Shown in pieces: positions 40,475 to 48,425 of a stretch of 64,000 nucleotides of DNA; position 1 is the first letter of the stretch; each line of letters opens with the position of its first letter. The notes beneath the pieces are model-generated. The model had not been told where the DNA came from and made no database searches. It worked only from the letters and a program-made list of their open reading frames with translations. Location: IMG/VR virus record IMGVR_UViG_3300013014_000024, positions 1-64,000 of that record. One strand, given 5' to 3'. The DNA is from a virus. Made by a program: the position numbers and the translations under genes.

Positions 40475-40921
40475 TTAAAGTTTAATTTCAAAACGATTTT
40501 TCATTATTTCCAATTTGTCTTCAGGAACCCCATGAACATTCTTACCACCGTGACGATTTTCAACAATCAAAGATACAACTTTATAGTTATACTTTTCAGC
40601 CAATTTATAATAATCTTCCATTTCCCATTCTTGGGTAAAGGTATTTGAAACCGCAATTTCAGGGTAATACTGTTCATTGAGTTGGTGGTCTCCCATCATA
40701 GTCTCAACTTTATTCTTACACCAAGCATGAGCATCTTTAATCTTTGAGGGGTCAAAATTATAATTCCCTTCTTTATCATAAAAATATTGGTCTGCCTCCA
40801 CAACAGCATACTCGTTCCAAATGTGTATTGCAAAAGATGTTTTACCTGACCCTAGTTACGGAACCCCTCTAATCAGGAATAAAATTCCTGTAGAGGGGTT
40901 CTTAATTTTTTCATTATTCAT
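40475..40921 (-). pseudogene. P-loop kinase-like gene interrupted by in-frame stop
   Basis: Read from the ATG at 40921 the frame gives ...TGILFLIRGVP, then TAA (40856-40858) and CTA, then GSGKTSFAIHIWNE. Without these six bases the sequence would be RGVPGSGKT, an intact Walker A motif of the AAA_33/polynucleotide-kinase type. Downstream VSNTFTQEWEMEDYYKLA and IVENRHGGKNVHGVP fit this family. So the gene is complete except for a 6-nt insertion carrying a stop exactly in the P-loop. It may be dead, read through or bypassed. It lies beside RNA ligase and a homing endonuclease gene. Confidence 0.7.
40861..40901. repeat. Long hairpin inside the 5' part of the P-loop gene
   Basis: GAACCCCTCTA and TAGAGGGGTTC are exact complements and enclose a second stem CAGGAAT/ATTCCTG. 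On the minus-strand mRNA it spans codons just before the stop-bearing insertion. It is too perfect to be chance; it may be a regulator of translation or a terminator on the plus strand. Confidence 0.55.
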
Positions 40922-40990
40922 AATATTTATTGTTAGAGGTTTTCCTGACTATGAATACAAAAATAGTAATTAATTTATTAAAATCAAAAT

Positions 40991-41881
40991 ATGTTTTATA
41001 GAAATTGTCCTTCTTGTAATAATGTTATAGAATATAAATCAAAATATACTCACGAAAAAGGTTTAAAATCAAACACTGAATGTAAAAAATGTTACCTTAA
41101 AAAAATAATTACACCAGAAAGAAGAAAAAAGATGTCTGAAAATATGAAAGGGGATAAAAATCCAATGTTTGGTAAAACTGGTGAAAAAAATCCTTTTTTT
41201 GGTAAAAATCATACCGAAGAAACTAAGAAAAAAATGAATAGTAATAAGGATTATTCGGTATACAAAACCGATGAATTCAGAAATAAAATGTCAAAAACAA
41301 CCAAAGGAAATAAAAATCCTATGTACGGAAAAAACTTCTATCAAGTATGGGTTGAAAACTTTGGAGAAACAATTGCGAACGAAAAATTAGCTCAATTCAA
41401 ACTAAAGGTATCAACTAATTCTTCAGGAAATAGAAATCCTATGTATGGAAAAATAACTCCACAAGGTTCTGGAAATGGATGGAGTGGATGGTATAATGGA
41501 TGGTTTTTTAGAAGTATTAAAGAATTAACTTATATGATAAAAATCATAGAGAGATTTAACTTATCCTGGAAAACCGCCGAAAGTTCGGAGTATTCAATTA
41601 ACTATATGTTTAACAATAGTTCAAGAACTTACCATCCTGACTTTGTCATTAACAATAAATATTTGGTTGAAATTAAACCCAAAAGACTATGGAATAGTCT
41701 TTTGGTTAATCAAAAAACAATCGCGGCAAAATTGTTTTGTGAAAAAAATGGGTTGATATACAAACTTGTAGATATTACTTCAATAGATGAAAAATTGATA
41801 ATTGAATTATATAATTCAAAAAAAATAAAATTTACAGAACGATATGAAAAAAAATTTCGTGAACGTTTTTTAACAAAATAA
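40991..41881 (+). CDS. NUMOD3-containing homing endonuclease with PD-(D/E)XK-type C terminus
   Basis: N terminus has a zinc-type knuckle (CPSCNNV...CKKC). NUMOD3 repeats follow (GDKNPMFGKTGEKNPFFGKN; GNKNPMYGKN; GNRNPMYGK). The C terminus has TYHPDFVINNKYLVEIKPKR, where PDF...EIK fits the D...(E)xK core of PD-(D/E)XK nucleases. It is divergent from the interrupted P-loop gene and may target that site. Freestanding; no intron is seen. Confidence 0.75.
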   Translation: MFYRNCPSCNNVIEYKSKYTHEKGLKSNTECKKCYLKKIITPERRKKMSENMKGDKNPMFGKTGEKNPFFGKNHTEETKKKMNSNKDYSVYKTDEFRNKMSKTTKGNKNPMYGKNFYQVWVENFGETIANEKLAQFKLKVSTNSSGNRNPMYGKITPQGSGNGWSGWYNGWFFRSIKELTYMIKIIERFNLSWKTAESSEYSINYMFNNSSRTYHPDFVINNKYLVEIKPKRLWNSLLVNQKTIAAKLFCEKNGLIYKLVDITSIDEKLIIELYNSKKIKFTERYEKKFRERFLTK

Positions 41882-41889
41882 TATTCCGC

Positions 41890-42135
41890 TCATTTGTAAT
41901 AATTTTTTATTTTTCTAAAATTAATCTCAACTAACTTTCCGTCGGGTCTTATTGACCCATAGTGCAAACTACTATCTTCTTCAACCCTAACTACAACATC
42001 GTAGGTTAGGACTTGATTAAATCCATTTTTGTTAGACTCGATTGTATCTATAACAACATATTCATTTTTTTCTAAAACTGCCTCAGAGCAACTTGTAAAA
42101 AAGATAAGACCTAAAATACATAAAAATTTATTCAT
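41890..42135 (-). CDS. Small lipoprotein, 81 aa
   Basis: Signal MNKFLCILGLIFFTSCS with the lipobox FTSC, then a domain of strands (YVVIDTIESNKNGFNQVLTY). Similar in style to other phage- or host-encoded lipoproteins. Possible superinfection-related surface protein; unproven. Confidence 0.6.
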   Translation of the reverse strand: MNKFLCILGLIFFTSCSEAVLEKNEYVVIDTIESNKNGFNQVLTYDVVVRVEEDSSLHYGSIRPDGKLVEINFRKIKNYYK

Positions 42136-42146
42136 AATTACTTTTT

Positions 42147-42341
42147 TTAATATCCTTTTTGAATAGTTAATCCGTATGTAAAGTTAAGAAAAGAAATTTG
42201 AATTACAAAAGCCGGAGAGGTAACTCCTGTCTCAAGAAAATAATCTTTAAAATACAACATTGAAACACAGGGTATTATCCAATACATTCCTTTAATTTTT
42301 CTAATTCTATTACTTGCTATAAACCATTTTTTCATCACCAA
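42147..42341 (-). CDS. Small membrane protein, 64 aa
   Basis: Hydrophobic stretches (GMYWIIPCVSMLYFKDYFL; SPAFVIQISFLNFTYGL). Its start overlaps the stop of the next upstream gene. Unknown. Confidence 0.45.
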   Translation of the reverse strand: MVMKKWFIASNRIRKIKGMYWIIPCVSMLYFKDYFLETGVTSPAFVIQISFLNFTYGLTIQKGY

Positions 42342-42526
42342 GTTTCTATTTCTGTTAAATCTAATTTTTTATTCGGAACCAAACTACATTCTACTGTAAC
42401 CACATCACCGATACCTGTTGGTCTAAAACAATACGTGTAAGAACCATATTCACCATAAATGGTTTTAATGGCTTCATTCCATTCTTTCAATTTAGACATT
42501 TGAGTTTCAGATAATTCAAATTTCAT
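42335..42526 (-). CDS. Hypothetical protein, 63 aa
   Basis: MKFELSETQMSKLKEWNEAI is followed by beta-strands with YGSYTYCFRPTGIGD. The 'FELSETQ..KL..W' start is known to me from small phage proteins of unknown function. Part of a run of small minus-strand genes. Confidence 0.55.
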   Translation of the reverse strand: MKFELSETQMSKLKEWNEAIKTIYGEYGSYTYCFRPTGIGDVVTVECSLVPNKKLDLTEIETW

Positions 42527-42544
42527 CTTAATGTTTTTTTATGT

Positions 42545-42739
42545 TTATAACTCAATATAATATTCAATATCAGATATTATTGTTTTATCTATTGGATATA
42601 TTGCAACTTCTCTAAAATTAAGACTTTCTTTTTGATAAATCAAAAAATGGTAACATCCATTACTAATTTTAAATTCTTCCGCAATAACTTCTTTAATTGG
42701 CCATTGAGACCCCATTACTTCAATATGGTATTTATTCAT
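42545..42739 (-). CDS. Hypothetical protein, 64 aa
   Basis: Short beta-rich protein (MNKYHIEVMGSQWPIKEVIA). The start overlaps the stop of the gene upstream by 4 nt. Unknown. Confidence 0.5.
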   Translation of the reverse strand: MNKYHIEVMGSQWPIKEVIAEEFKISNGCYHFLIYQKESLNFREVAIYPIDKTIISDIEYYIEL

Positions 42740-43107
42740 AATTTTTGTTTTACTATTTCAATCAACTTTTTTAAGCAAGCAAGTTCTGCTTGTTCGTAGG
42801 TTTCATACTCATCAATACTAAAATTTTCAACTGATGAATATACAATGGCAACATATTTTTTATTATGTTGAATTGTTGAATCAAACTTATACTTCTCTCT
42901 AAACCATCTAAATGCTTGTTGGTATAGTGGTGCTTTTGTATTTTTTGCGGGTATAATTGAATTTCCAACCCATTTCCATCCATTTTCAGACGTTGAAGGG
43001 AAAGTTATGGTTAAATTATTATCTTCATAATACCCAAAGCATGGTTCATCAAACCCTAAACCTTTAAGAGATAATGATTGTTCGTATGGGACAAATTCTT
43101 TATCCAT
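42736..43107 (-). CDS. Hypothetical protein, 123 aa
   Basis: Contains PYEQSLSLKGLGFDEPCFGY and RWFREKYKFDSTI, a pattern I have met in phage hypothetical proteins ('..L..LGFDE.CF.YY'). Ends with a helical region (YEQAELACLKKLIEIVKQKL). Lies 5 nt after the phosphoesterase gene. Function unknown. Confidence 0.6.
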   Translation of the reverse strand: MDKEFVPYEQSLSLKGLGFDEPCFGYYEDNNLTITFPSTSENGWKWVGNSIIPAKNTKAPLYQQAFRWFREKYKFDSTIQHNKKYVAIVYSSVENFSIDEYETYEQAELACLKKLIEIVKQKL

Positions 43108-43112
43108 TTTTA

Positions 43113-43781
43113 TTATTTTGAGTTTAACAATCTTTCAACATGGTGGTCTTCTGGCATTTCAGACAATTTTTCTCTATGTCTCAACAAAGGAACAACTTCT
43201 CTATACACATTATAAGGTCTGAACTCAGGATGACCATCCATACCCACGTCCATTCTTTGTCCCCTACCAAACCTCATATGAGTTGGCAAATGGCAGTGTC
43301 CGTGTAAGTGCATTACACCCTTATTAAGACCATCCCAAGAACTTATGGGATAATGCATCAAACGGAACTTAAATTGTCCCATTTCAAGTGTATTGTAGTG
43401 TGAAACGGATTTAAACAAACCCTGGCTACCTTGCCTATTGTTTTCTATGTGGTGGTCGTGGTTCCCCAATACCAAATGTATGTTCTTACATACCAATCTA
43501 TCCCAAAATTCACGTATTTGCTCAAATCCACCGAAAGACCAGTCACCAAGATGTATCAATATATCATCTTGTTCAACAACTTCATTTATGTTATTGACTA
43601 TGGCGGCATTCATTTTTTCTACAGTAGCAAAATCACGAGTTTGAGATATGGGAACTTGTCCGTCTTGAGTTCTCCAAGCGGTTGTACCACGACATATGTT
43701 ATTATGGGAAAAGTGAGTATCGGAGGTTATCCATACATTAACTTCTGGTACATTTTTTGTATCTACAGGTATCTTTATCAT
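43113..43781 (-). CDS. Calcineurin-like metallophosphoesterase (second)
   Basis: Motifs WITSDTHFSHNNI, DILIHLGDWSFGG, HLVLGNHDHHIE, RLMHYP and LHGHCHLP make a complete metallophosphoesterase of the type frequent in large phages. Hydrolyses phosphoesters with two metals in the cytoplasm. TATCTTTG box exactly 4 nt before the start (43786-43793), so expression is host-type. Substrate unknown. Confidence 0.9.
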   Translation of the reverse strand: MIKIPVDTKNVPEVNVWITSDTHFSHNNICRGTTAWRTQDGQVPISQTRDFATVEKMNAAIVNNINEVVEQDDILIHLGDWSFGGFEQIREFWDRLVCKNIHLVLGNHDHHIENNRQGSQGLFKSVSHYNTLEMGQFKFRLMHYPISSWDGLNKGVMHLHGHCHLPTHMRFGRGQRMDVGMDGHPEFRPYNVYREVVPLLRHREKLSEMPEDHHVERLLNSK

Positions 43782-43785
43782 GACA

Positions 43786-43793
43786 CAAAGATA
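43786..43793 (-). promoter_or_regulatory. Bacteroidota-type -7 box, leaderless gene
   Basis: Minus-strand TATCTTTG ends 4 nt before the ATG at 43781. Confidence 0.6.
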
Positions 43794-43798
43794 AAAAA

Positions 43799-44056
43799 TT
43801 ATTTCATTGTAACCAAAAAAACTGCATTCTGTTCTCCGGCATGAAGACCTAAAATATTGTAGTCATAATATTCTTCTGCCTCTTGCTCGGTCATTAAATC
43901 TCTTTCTTGTAAAATTTGTAAAATCTTGGATTTACAATATAATATTCTTGGAGAATTACCAAACTCCTCTACTATACCGACAATTGCGTCTTCTAATCCG
44001 TCTAACATTATTGCACCTTCGCAATAAGATTCTATATCGTAGTTATTGATTATCAT
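43799..44056 (-). CDS. Hypothetical protein, 85 aa
   Basis: Contains YCEGAIMLDGLEDAIVGIVE and QERDLMTEQEAEEYYDYNIL, a combination seen in a family of small phage proteins (DGLD.AI.G and T.EEA.E.F.YN). Function unknown. Ends just inside the phosphoesterase promoter region. Confidence 0.65.
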   Translation of the reverse strand: MIINNYDIESYCEGAIMLDGLEDAIVGIVEEFGNSPRILYCKSKILQILQERDLMTEQEAEEYYDYNILGLHAGEQNAVFLVTMK

Positions 44057-44194
44057 AATAAAAAAAAAACAAGTGAATTCAAAAATAAGATAAGTAAATT
44101 ACCAAGATACTACCAAGAAATTTGAATTTCACTTGTTATACACAATATTAGTTATTTTATTCCATTACGTCAATATTTATTAAAAACATTTAAT

Positions 44195-45325
44195 ATGAAA
44201 CAATGGTCAATAGGATTAATGTCTAACGATGAAAAAAGAAACATCTTAGACCAACATAAAACTCTATACGATGGTTACAGAACCATGCAACCTCAAGTGT
44301 CAAATACACAACCACTTTATACTCAAGATTTTGCTAACGATAAAGTTGGTGTAACCGTAACTAATAAAGGCGATGTTAAGAGATACACGAATATGGGTAT
44401 TAACGAACAAGTTAAAAAAGAATCAATGTGTTCTGAGTGCGGAGGAATGGTATATGAAGGTGAATGTATGGAATGTGGTTATGGGGGTAGAGGAATGGGA
44501 GAAGAAATGGGAGAGGAGACACAACAAGTTAAAAACTTAAAAAAAGTTTATGATATAGACAAAAATAATAAGTTTGATTACGTTGAAGGTGAAATTGATG
44601 AGCTTAGCTCAAGTGAGCTTAAAAGAGGTAAAAAATATAAATATAAACACCCTGAATTTGACGATGATTTAGAATATGAAGATGAGTTTGAAGATAAACA
44701 TGGAGGTGATACCATGTATAAATTCAAATCAAAAGATAATACAACACACATGATGCCAAATAAATCTATTGAATACTTTATGGGTGATTTGGACGAAGAT
44801 GATGCTTTTGATGCAGACGCTTTACAAAATTTGACAGGTCAGGAAGCTCCACATATGTCAGATGATATGGCTCCTGATGGAATGGATGATGACAGCGATA
44901 ACGATAGAAAAATGATGGCGGATGGAGAAATGGAAGAAACATATCAAGGAAATCCTTACGATAATAGAGAAAGAGCATATACTTTCACATCCAAAGGACC
45001 AAAAGATAGTGGAGATACATATTCAATCAAAGCCGATGATATGGACTTGGATGATTCTGAAATTGAAAGACCATTTAATTTTTCATCAAATGGAGCGGTA
45101 AGAGAATTTGACCAAATGGAATCTGCCTTTGATGATGAGGATGATGATTTGGCAATTTTAGATTATAATCAAGATGAAGAAGATGATTATGATGATAATG
45201 ATTCTTGGGAAGAAATTACTTCTGACAAAGATTCATTAGACATTGATGACGATATCAGAGAAAGTGTAAATAAACAAAAAGGTCTGATTTTAGAGATGAT
45301 GAATAGAATGAAAGGAAGAAATTAA
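44195..45325 (+). CDS. Tagged large acidic protein with zinc ribbon
   Basis: N terminus MKQWSIGLMSNDEKRNILDQ belongs to the third tag type (S..EK..I..Q). Residues about 78-98 (CSECGGMVYEGECMECGYGG) form a CxxC...CxxC zinc ribbon. The rest is very acidic (many Asp, Met), and the last 20 residues (NKQKGLILEMMNRMKGRN) form an amphipathic helix. Acidic bulk with a helix end suggests a scaffold-like or DNA-mimic internal protein. TATTTAT at 44174-44180. Confidence 0.6.
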   Translation: MKQWSIGLMSNDEKRNILDQHKTLYDGYRTMQPQVSNTQPLYTQDFANDKVGVTVTNKGDVKRYTNMGINEQVKKESMCSECGGMVYEGECMECGYGGRGMGEEMGEETQQVKNLKKVYDIDKNNKFDYVEGEIDELSSSELKRGKKYKYKHPEFDDDLEYEDEFEDKHGGDTMYKFKSKDNTTHMMPNKSIEYFMGDLDEDDAFDADALQNLTGQEAPHMSDDMAPDGMDDDSDNDRKMMADGEMEETYQGNPYDNRERAYTFTSKGPKDSGDTYSIKADDMDLDDSEIERPFNFSSNGAVREFDQMESAFDDEDDDLAILDYNQDEEDDYDDNDSWEEITSDKDSLDIDDDIRESVNKQKGLILEMMNRMKGRN

Positions 45326-45330
45326 AAATA

Positions 45331-45358
45331 AATCCCCTATAAATTAGGGGATTTTTTT
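45331..45358 (+). terminator. Rho-independent terminator
   Basis: AATCCCCTA pairs with TAGGGGATT followed by T5. Confidence 0.75.
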
Positions 45359-45409
45359 GTTATATATGGATTTTCATCTTTTTTAAGATATTTCTTAATA
45401 AAAAAGTTT

Positions 45410-45703
45410 ATGGAAATCAAAGAAGTAGTTAATTATTTTCTTAATTCTGACAAGAATATTTTAGAGGTTACTTTCAGAACAATAGAAGATGATGAAGAAA
45501 ATGTTAGAATAGATAATATTGATTATAACCTTGTTGAAGAATATGGATATGAATTAGAATCATTCTCTTTATTTGATGAAGACGAAGATAGTGAAGAATA
45601 TAATGAAGATATTGTAGAACTAGATGAAGATGATTTAATTTCATTTTTAAATGAATACTATGAAGTTAATCCAAAGGCAATACCAAAATCCGAACCTTAT
45701 TAA
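45410..45703 (+). CDS. Acidic protein, 97 aa
   Basis: Glu/Asp content is extreme (LFDEDEDSEEYNEDIVELDE) with strand-like hydrophobics before it. Possible DNA-mimic or scaffold fragment. No family recognised. Confidence 0.55.
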   Translation: MEIKEVVNYFLNSDKNILEVTFRTIEDDEENVRIDNIDYNLVEEYGYELESFSLFDEDEDSEEYNEDIVELDEDDLISFLNEYYEVNPKAIPKSEPY

Positions 45704-45723
45704 CATATGAAGTATTTATTATC

Positions 45724-45966
45724 ATGGAACTAAATGTAGACACGTTAATTTTAATATACGAGAAATATACCTCTTCTAAAAAAGTAGAAGTAGATGAGCA
45801 AGACGCCGCCGCAGCAGGTGCAAGTACAGGTGGAGCATCAGCAAGTAGTGTACCTAAATGGGCTGATTTATACTCAATAAAAAGAGGTAAAGGTAATATG
45901 CTTGGTAAAGCTGGTGAAAAATGGAGTACTGGACTAAATAGAGGACTTGCCAATCAGATTTGGTAA
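45724..45966 (+). CDS. Small protein with conserved WADLYSIKRGKGNMLG end
   Basis: N terminus MELNVDTLILIYEKYTSSKK, an Ala/Gly/Ser linker (QDAAAAGASTGGASASS), then VPKWADLYSIKRGKGNMLGK and GLNRGLANQIW. The linker plus conserved basic C-terminal patch suggest a virion component that binds through its tail. I recall similar ends in other large phage structural proteins but cannot name the family. TATTTAT 4 nt upstream. Confidence 0.6.
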   Translation: MELNVDTLILIYEKYTSSKKVEVDEQDAAAAGASTGGASASSVPKWADLYSIKRGKGNMLGKAGEKWSTGLNRGLANQIW

Positions 45967-46150
45967 TCAACTTAAGTTCGTAATCCAAATTGTTATTTAT
46001 TAAGTTTGTTCTTGATAAAACTCTACAAACAATTTCATCTTCTTCATCGGTTGGGATTTGAGAATTAAAAACTTTGAGTAGTGCTCGGGAAAAAACTTTA
46101 CCATCTTTCAAAGATTGTACTTTTATTGTACCTGTTGTCATTTTTTTCAT
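45854..46150 (-). CDS. Hypothetical protein, 98 aa, overlapping convergently
   Basis: MTTGTIKVQSLKDGKVFSRA with a plausible beta-rich domain to about residue 70 (LKLITKSDWQVLYLVQ). The last 25 residues are hydrophobic and lie within the opposite-strand gene at 45724, so the true end may be different in relatives. The box upstream (CATCTTTA, 4 nt from the start) is a variant of TAnnTTTG. Confidence 0.5.
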   Translation of the reverse strand: MKKMTTGTIKVQSLKDGKVFSRALLKVFNSQIPTDEEDEIVCRVLSRTNLINNNLDYELKLITKSDWQVLYLVQYSIFHQLYQAYYLYLFLLSINQPI

Positions 46151-46198
46151 GATGTAAAGATGATGTTTAATTTTGAAAAAAACAAATATTTATAAAAA

Positions 46199-47056
46199 AT
46201 GAACAAAAATTATCTATTATATAAAGAAACGGAAAGAATAAAAGTTTTAATGTCCGAACAAATATTTTTGGGTGGTCCTACAATTGGGTTTTCACCTAAA
46301 AATGCCGTAAAAACTATTGACTGGATGAAAACTTGGAACAAGCATGATTGGTTGTCATTTATTGAAGTTACAAGTGGTATATTAGGGATGGTACCTACTC
46401 CCGCAACTCCAATTTTAATGTTTATATCCACAGCTGCGGCGGTATCAAATGCAACAGGATATTGGAAAGAGGGTCATCATTTTGAGGCTGGTTTAATATT
46501 ATCATTTAGTCTTTTAAGTACGGGAGTACTAATTAATCTTTTGAAGAATTCTGAAATTTTTATGAAATTGGGAGCAAAGGGTAGTACGGAGTTAATTGAG
46601 AATGTGGCATCTGGAACCGCATCAAGGGCCGAACAAGAAATGGCTAAGAAATTGGTTAAAGAAATTACTCCAGTTGCGGATAAATTAGCAAAGGAAACTT
46701 CGAAAGAAATTGTTAAAAGATTTATTGCTGAATTACCTAAAAAAAGTTTGATAGAACTTATAAAAATTTTAAGAGGTATATCTAAATTAGGTATCTACGG
46801 AATAAAAGAGGGTGTTGTGATTGCCGGAACTTTCATAACTTATGATAAAATGTATAGGGCTCTTAATTATAAAAACGAAAAAAATTTATCTGAAAGAGAT
46901 AAAAACCAATTGGTCAATTTGTATCAGTTGATTTTTAATAATCAAGATGAAATACAACAATCTATGTTAAGGGAAGTAAAAAAAGCACAACCAAAACTTT
47001 TTGAAAATCCTGATACCATCATACATAATGACACAACATTTAAAATCACATTTTAA
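46199..47056 (+). CDS. Tag-like membrane-active protein, 285 aa
   Basis: N terminus MNKNYLLYKETERIKVLMSEQ ends in MSEQ, a tag-like cleavage point. Residues about 55-130 carry hydrophobic helices (ILGMVPTPATPILMFISTAA; GLILSFSLLSTGVLINLL), then a helical, Lys/Glu-rich region. Same layout as the product of 6871. First of three large adjacent genes, probably virion proteins used in DNA entry; this is inference. Confidence 0.6.
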   Translation: MNKNYLLYKETERIKVLMSEQIFLGGPTIGFSPKNAVKTIDWMKTWNKHDWLSFIEVTSGILGMVPTPATPILMFISTAAAVSNATGYWKEGHHFEAGLILSFSLLSTGVLINLLKNSEIFMKLGAKGSTELIENVASGTASRAEQEMAKKLVKEITPVADKLAKETSKEIVKRFIAELPKKSLIELIKILRGISKLGIYGIKEGVVIAGTFITYDKMYRALNYKNEKNLSERDKNQLVNLYQLIFNNQDEIQQSMLREVKKAQPKLFENPDTIIHNDTTFKITF

Positions 47057-47065
47057 AAAAAAAAT

Positions 47066-48418
47066 ATGGAAAAAAAACTGATTACAGAAGTAGAAAAAAT
47101 TAAAAAAATGATGGGATTATTATTAGAAAATACAGGATTTTTTAATGGGATTACTGATGATATGGTGAAAGATATAATGTCAATATCTAAAGTAAGAGGT
47201 TTTAAATCTTGGTTTAAACAAAAGGATGTAAACCTTATGAAGGACCTTGAAAAACTTGAAGGAATTACAAGTGGTAAAATAAAATTAGATACACCGGCAG
47301 ATGTGGCCGCAAAGGACGGAATTATTAAAAGATTAATTCAAAATGAAGCTATCGCGGATTATTTGATACCAGAATTGTTAACCAAACATTTACCGACATT
47401 TAATAATATGAATTTAATCAAAGATGCAATCAAAAAAAACATTAAAAGTGGTGTAAAACCAAATGTCATTCTTAACGGAATACCAAACATAGTTCGAGTA
47501 AGATTTCCGCAAACCGATGATATAGTTAAAAAATATATCGTAAATGACCTGAAAAATTATACGGTATATATTACTGATTATATACCTGGTTCTGAATTTT
47601 TAAGTTCAAAATGGGGAAAACTTAAACAAGGTTGGTCAATTGGTAAAGACGCTAAATCAGGTGGATTAGCGGGAACAAAAAGTTTAATTGTGAGGGTACC
47701 ACCAATCAACTTTATAACAAAAGCAAGTGATAAATATTTCAAAACTTCTTTTAGAAAAAAATTGAACGAAGAAGAAGTAGAAATAGTTCGTAGATTTTTT
47801 TTGACTGGAGTTGCAGATTACCCATTATTAAGGAGGGTTTTTAAATCTTACGGTTTTGTTGGTGCAACAGGAAACTTAGCCAGACAACTTGTAAAAAAAA
47901 TAGCTTATTTAACACTTGTTAAATCGGCTTTAAATTTTTTGTACCAATCATTAGTTGATAATAAAGATAATCTTTCGGAATATGATGAAGAGAATATGCA
48001 CTGGTTTTTTGTAGTTTGTTATAGATTAGTTCATTCTATTGAATTTCCATCTTTAGGATGGGTAAGTCCGGCGGGTTGGCTTGCAGGTCTTTTAGGTTTT
48101 ACACTTAAACCCGCTGTTTATGGTAAGGGTAGAGATGCGATGTTGAAAGAATTTGAAAACTATTTGAAAGGAGGAAATGAAAAAAATTATCCTAAACTTT
48201 GGCATGGATATAAACTCAGTGATATTTATCAAGCAATTATGAATAGTATAAATTCGGAAATAGAAAAAATAGATGTAGAAATAAAACAACTTGAATCTGG
48301 TAAAAATATAGAACCACAAACTTTATCAAGACACGGAGTTAGGATAAATAATAATTCAAAACAAAAGACTAATGATGACGATGCAATAAATAATACTCCA
48401 GGTTGGAAGAAAAAATAA
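47066..48418 (+). CDS. Tag-like large protein, 450 aa
   Basis: Starts MEKKLITEVEKIKKMMGLLL-EN, the LITE..KI.KMMG..LE form of the tag. The middle is basic and mixed; residues about 320-360 (MHWFFVVCYRLVHSIEFPSL; WVSPAGWLAGLLGF) hold hydrophobic stretches. No domain recognised. Co-directional with 46199 (10 nt gap) and 48426 (8 nt gap), a probable ejection-protein operon. Confidence 0.6.
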   Translation: MEKKLITEVEKIKKMMGLLLENTGFFNGITDDMVKDIMSISKVRGFKSWFKQKDVNLMKDLEKLEGITSGKIKLDTPADVAAKDGIIKRLIQNEAIADYLIPELLTKHLPTFNNMNLIKDAIKKNIKSGVKPNVILNGIPNIVRVRFPQTDDIVKKYIVNDLKNYTVYITDYIPGSEFLSSKWGKLKQGWSIGKDAKSGGLAGTKSLIVRVPPINFITKASDKYFKTSFRKKLNEEEVEIVRRFFLTGVADYPLLRRVFKSYGFVGATGNLARQLVKKIAYLTLVKSALNFLYQSLVDNKDNLSEYDEENMHWFFVVCYRLVHSIEFPSLGWVSPAGWLAGLLGFTLKPAVYGKGRDAMLKEFENYLKGGNEKNYPKLWHGYKLSDIYQAIMNSINSEIEKIDVEIKQLESGKNIEPQTLSRHGVRINNNSKQKTNDDDAINNTPGWKKK

Positions 48419-48425
48419 AATTAAA

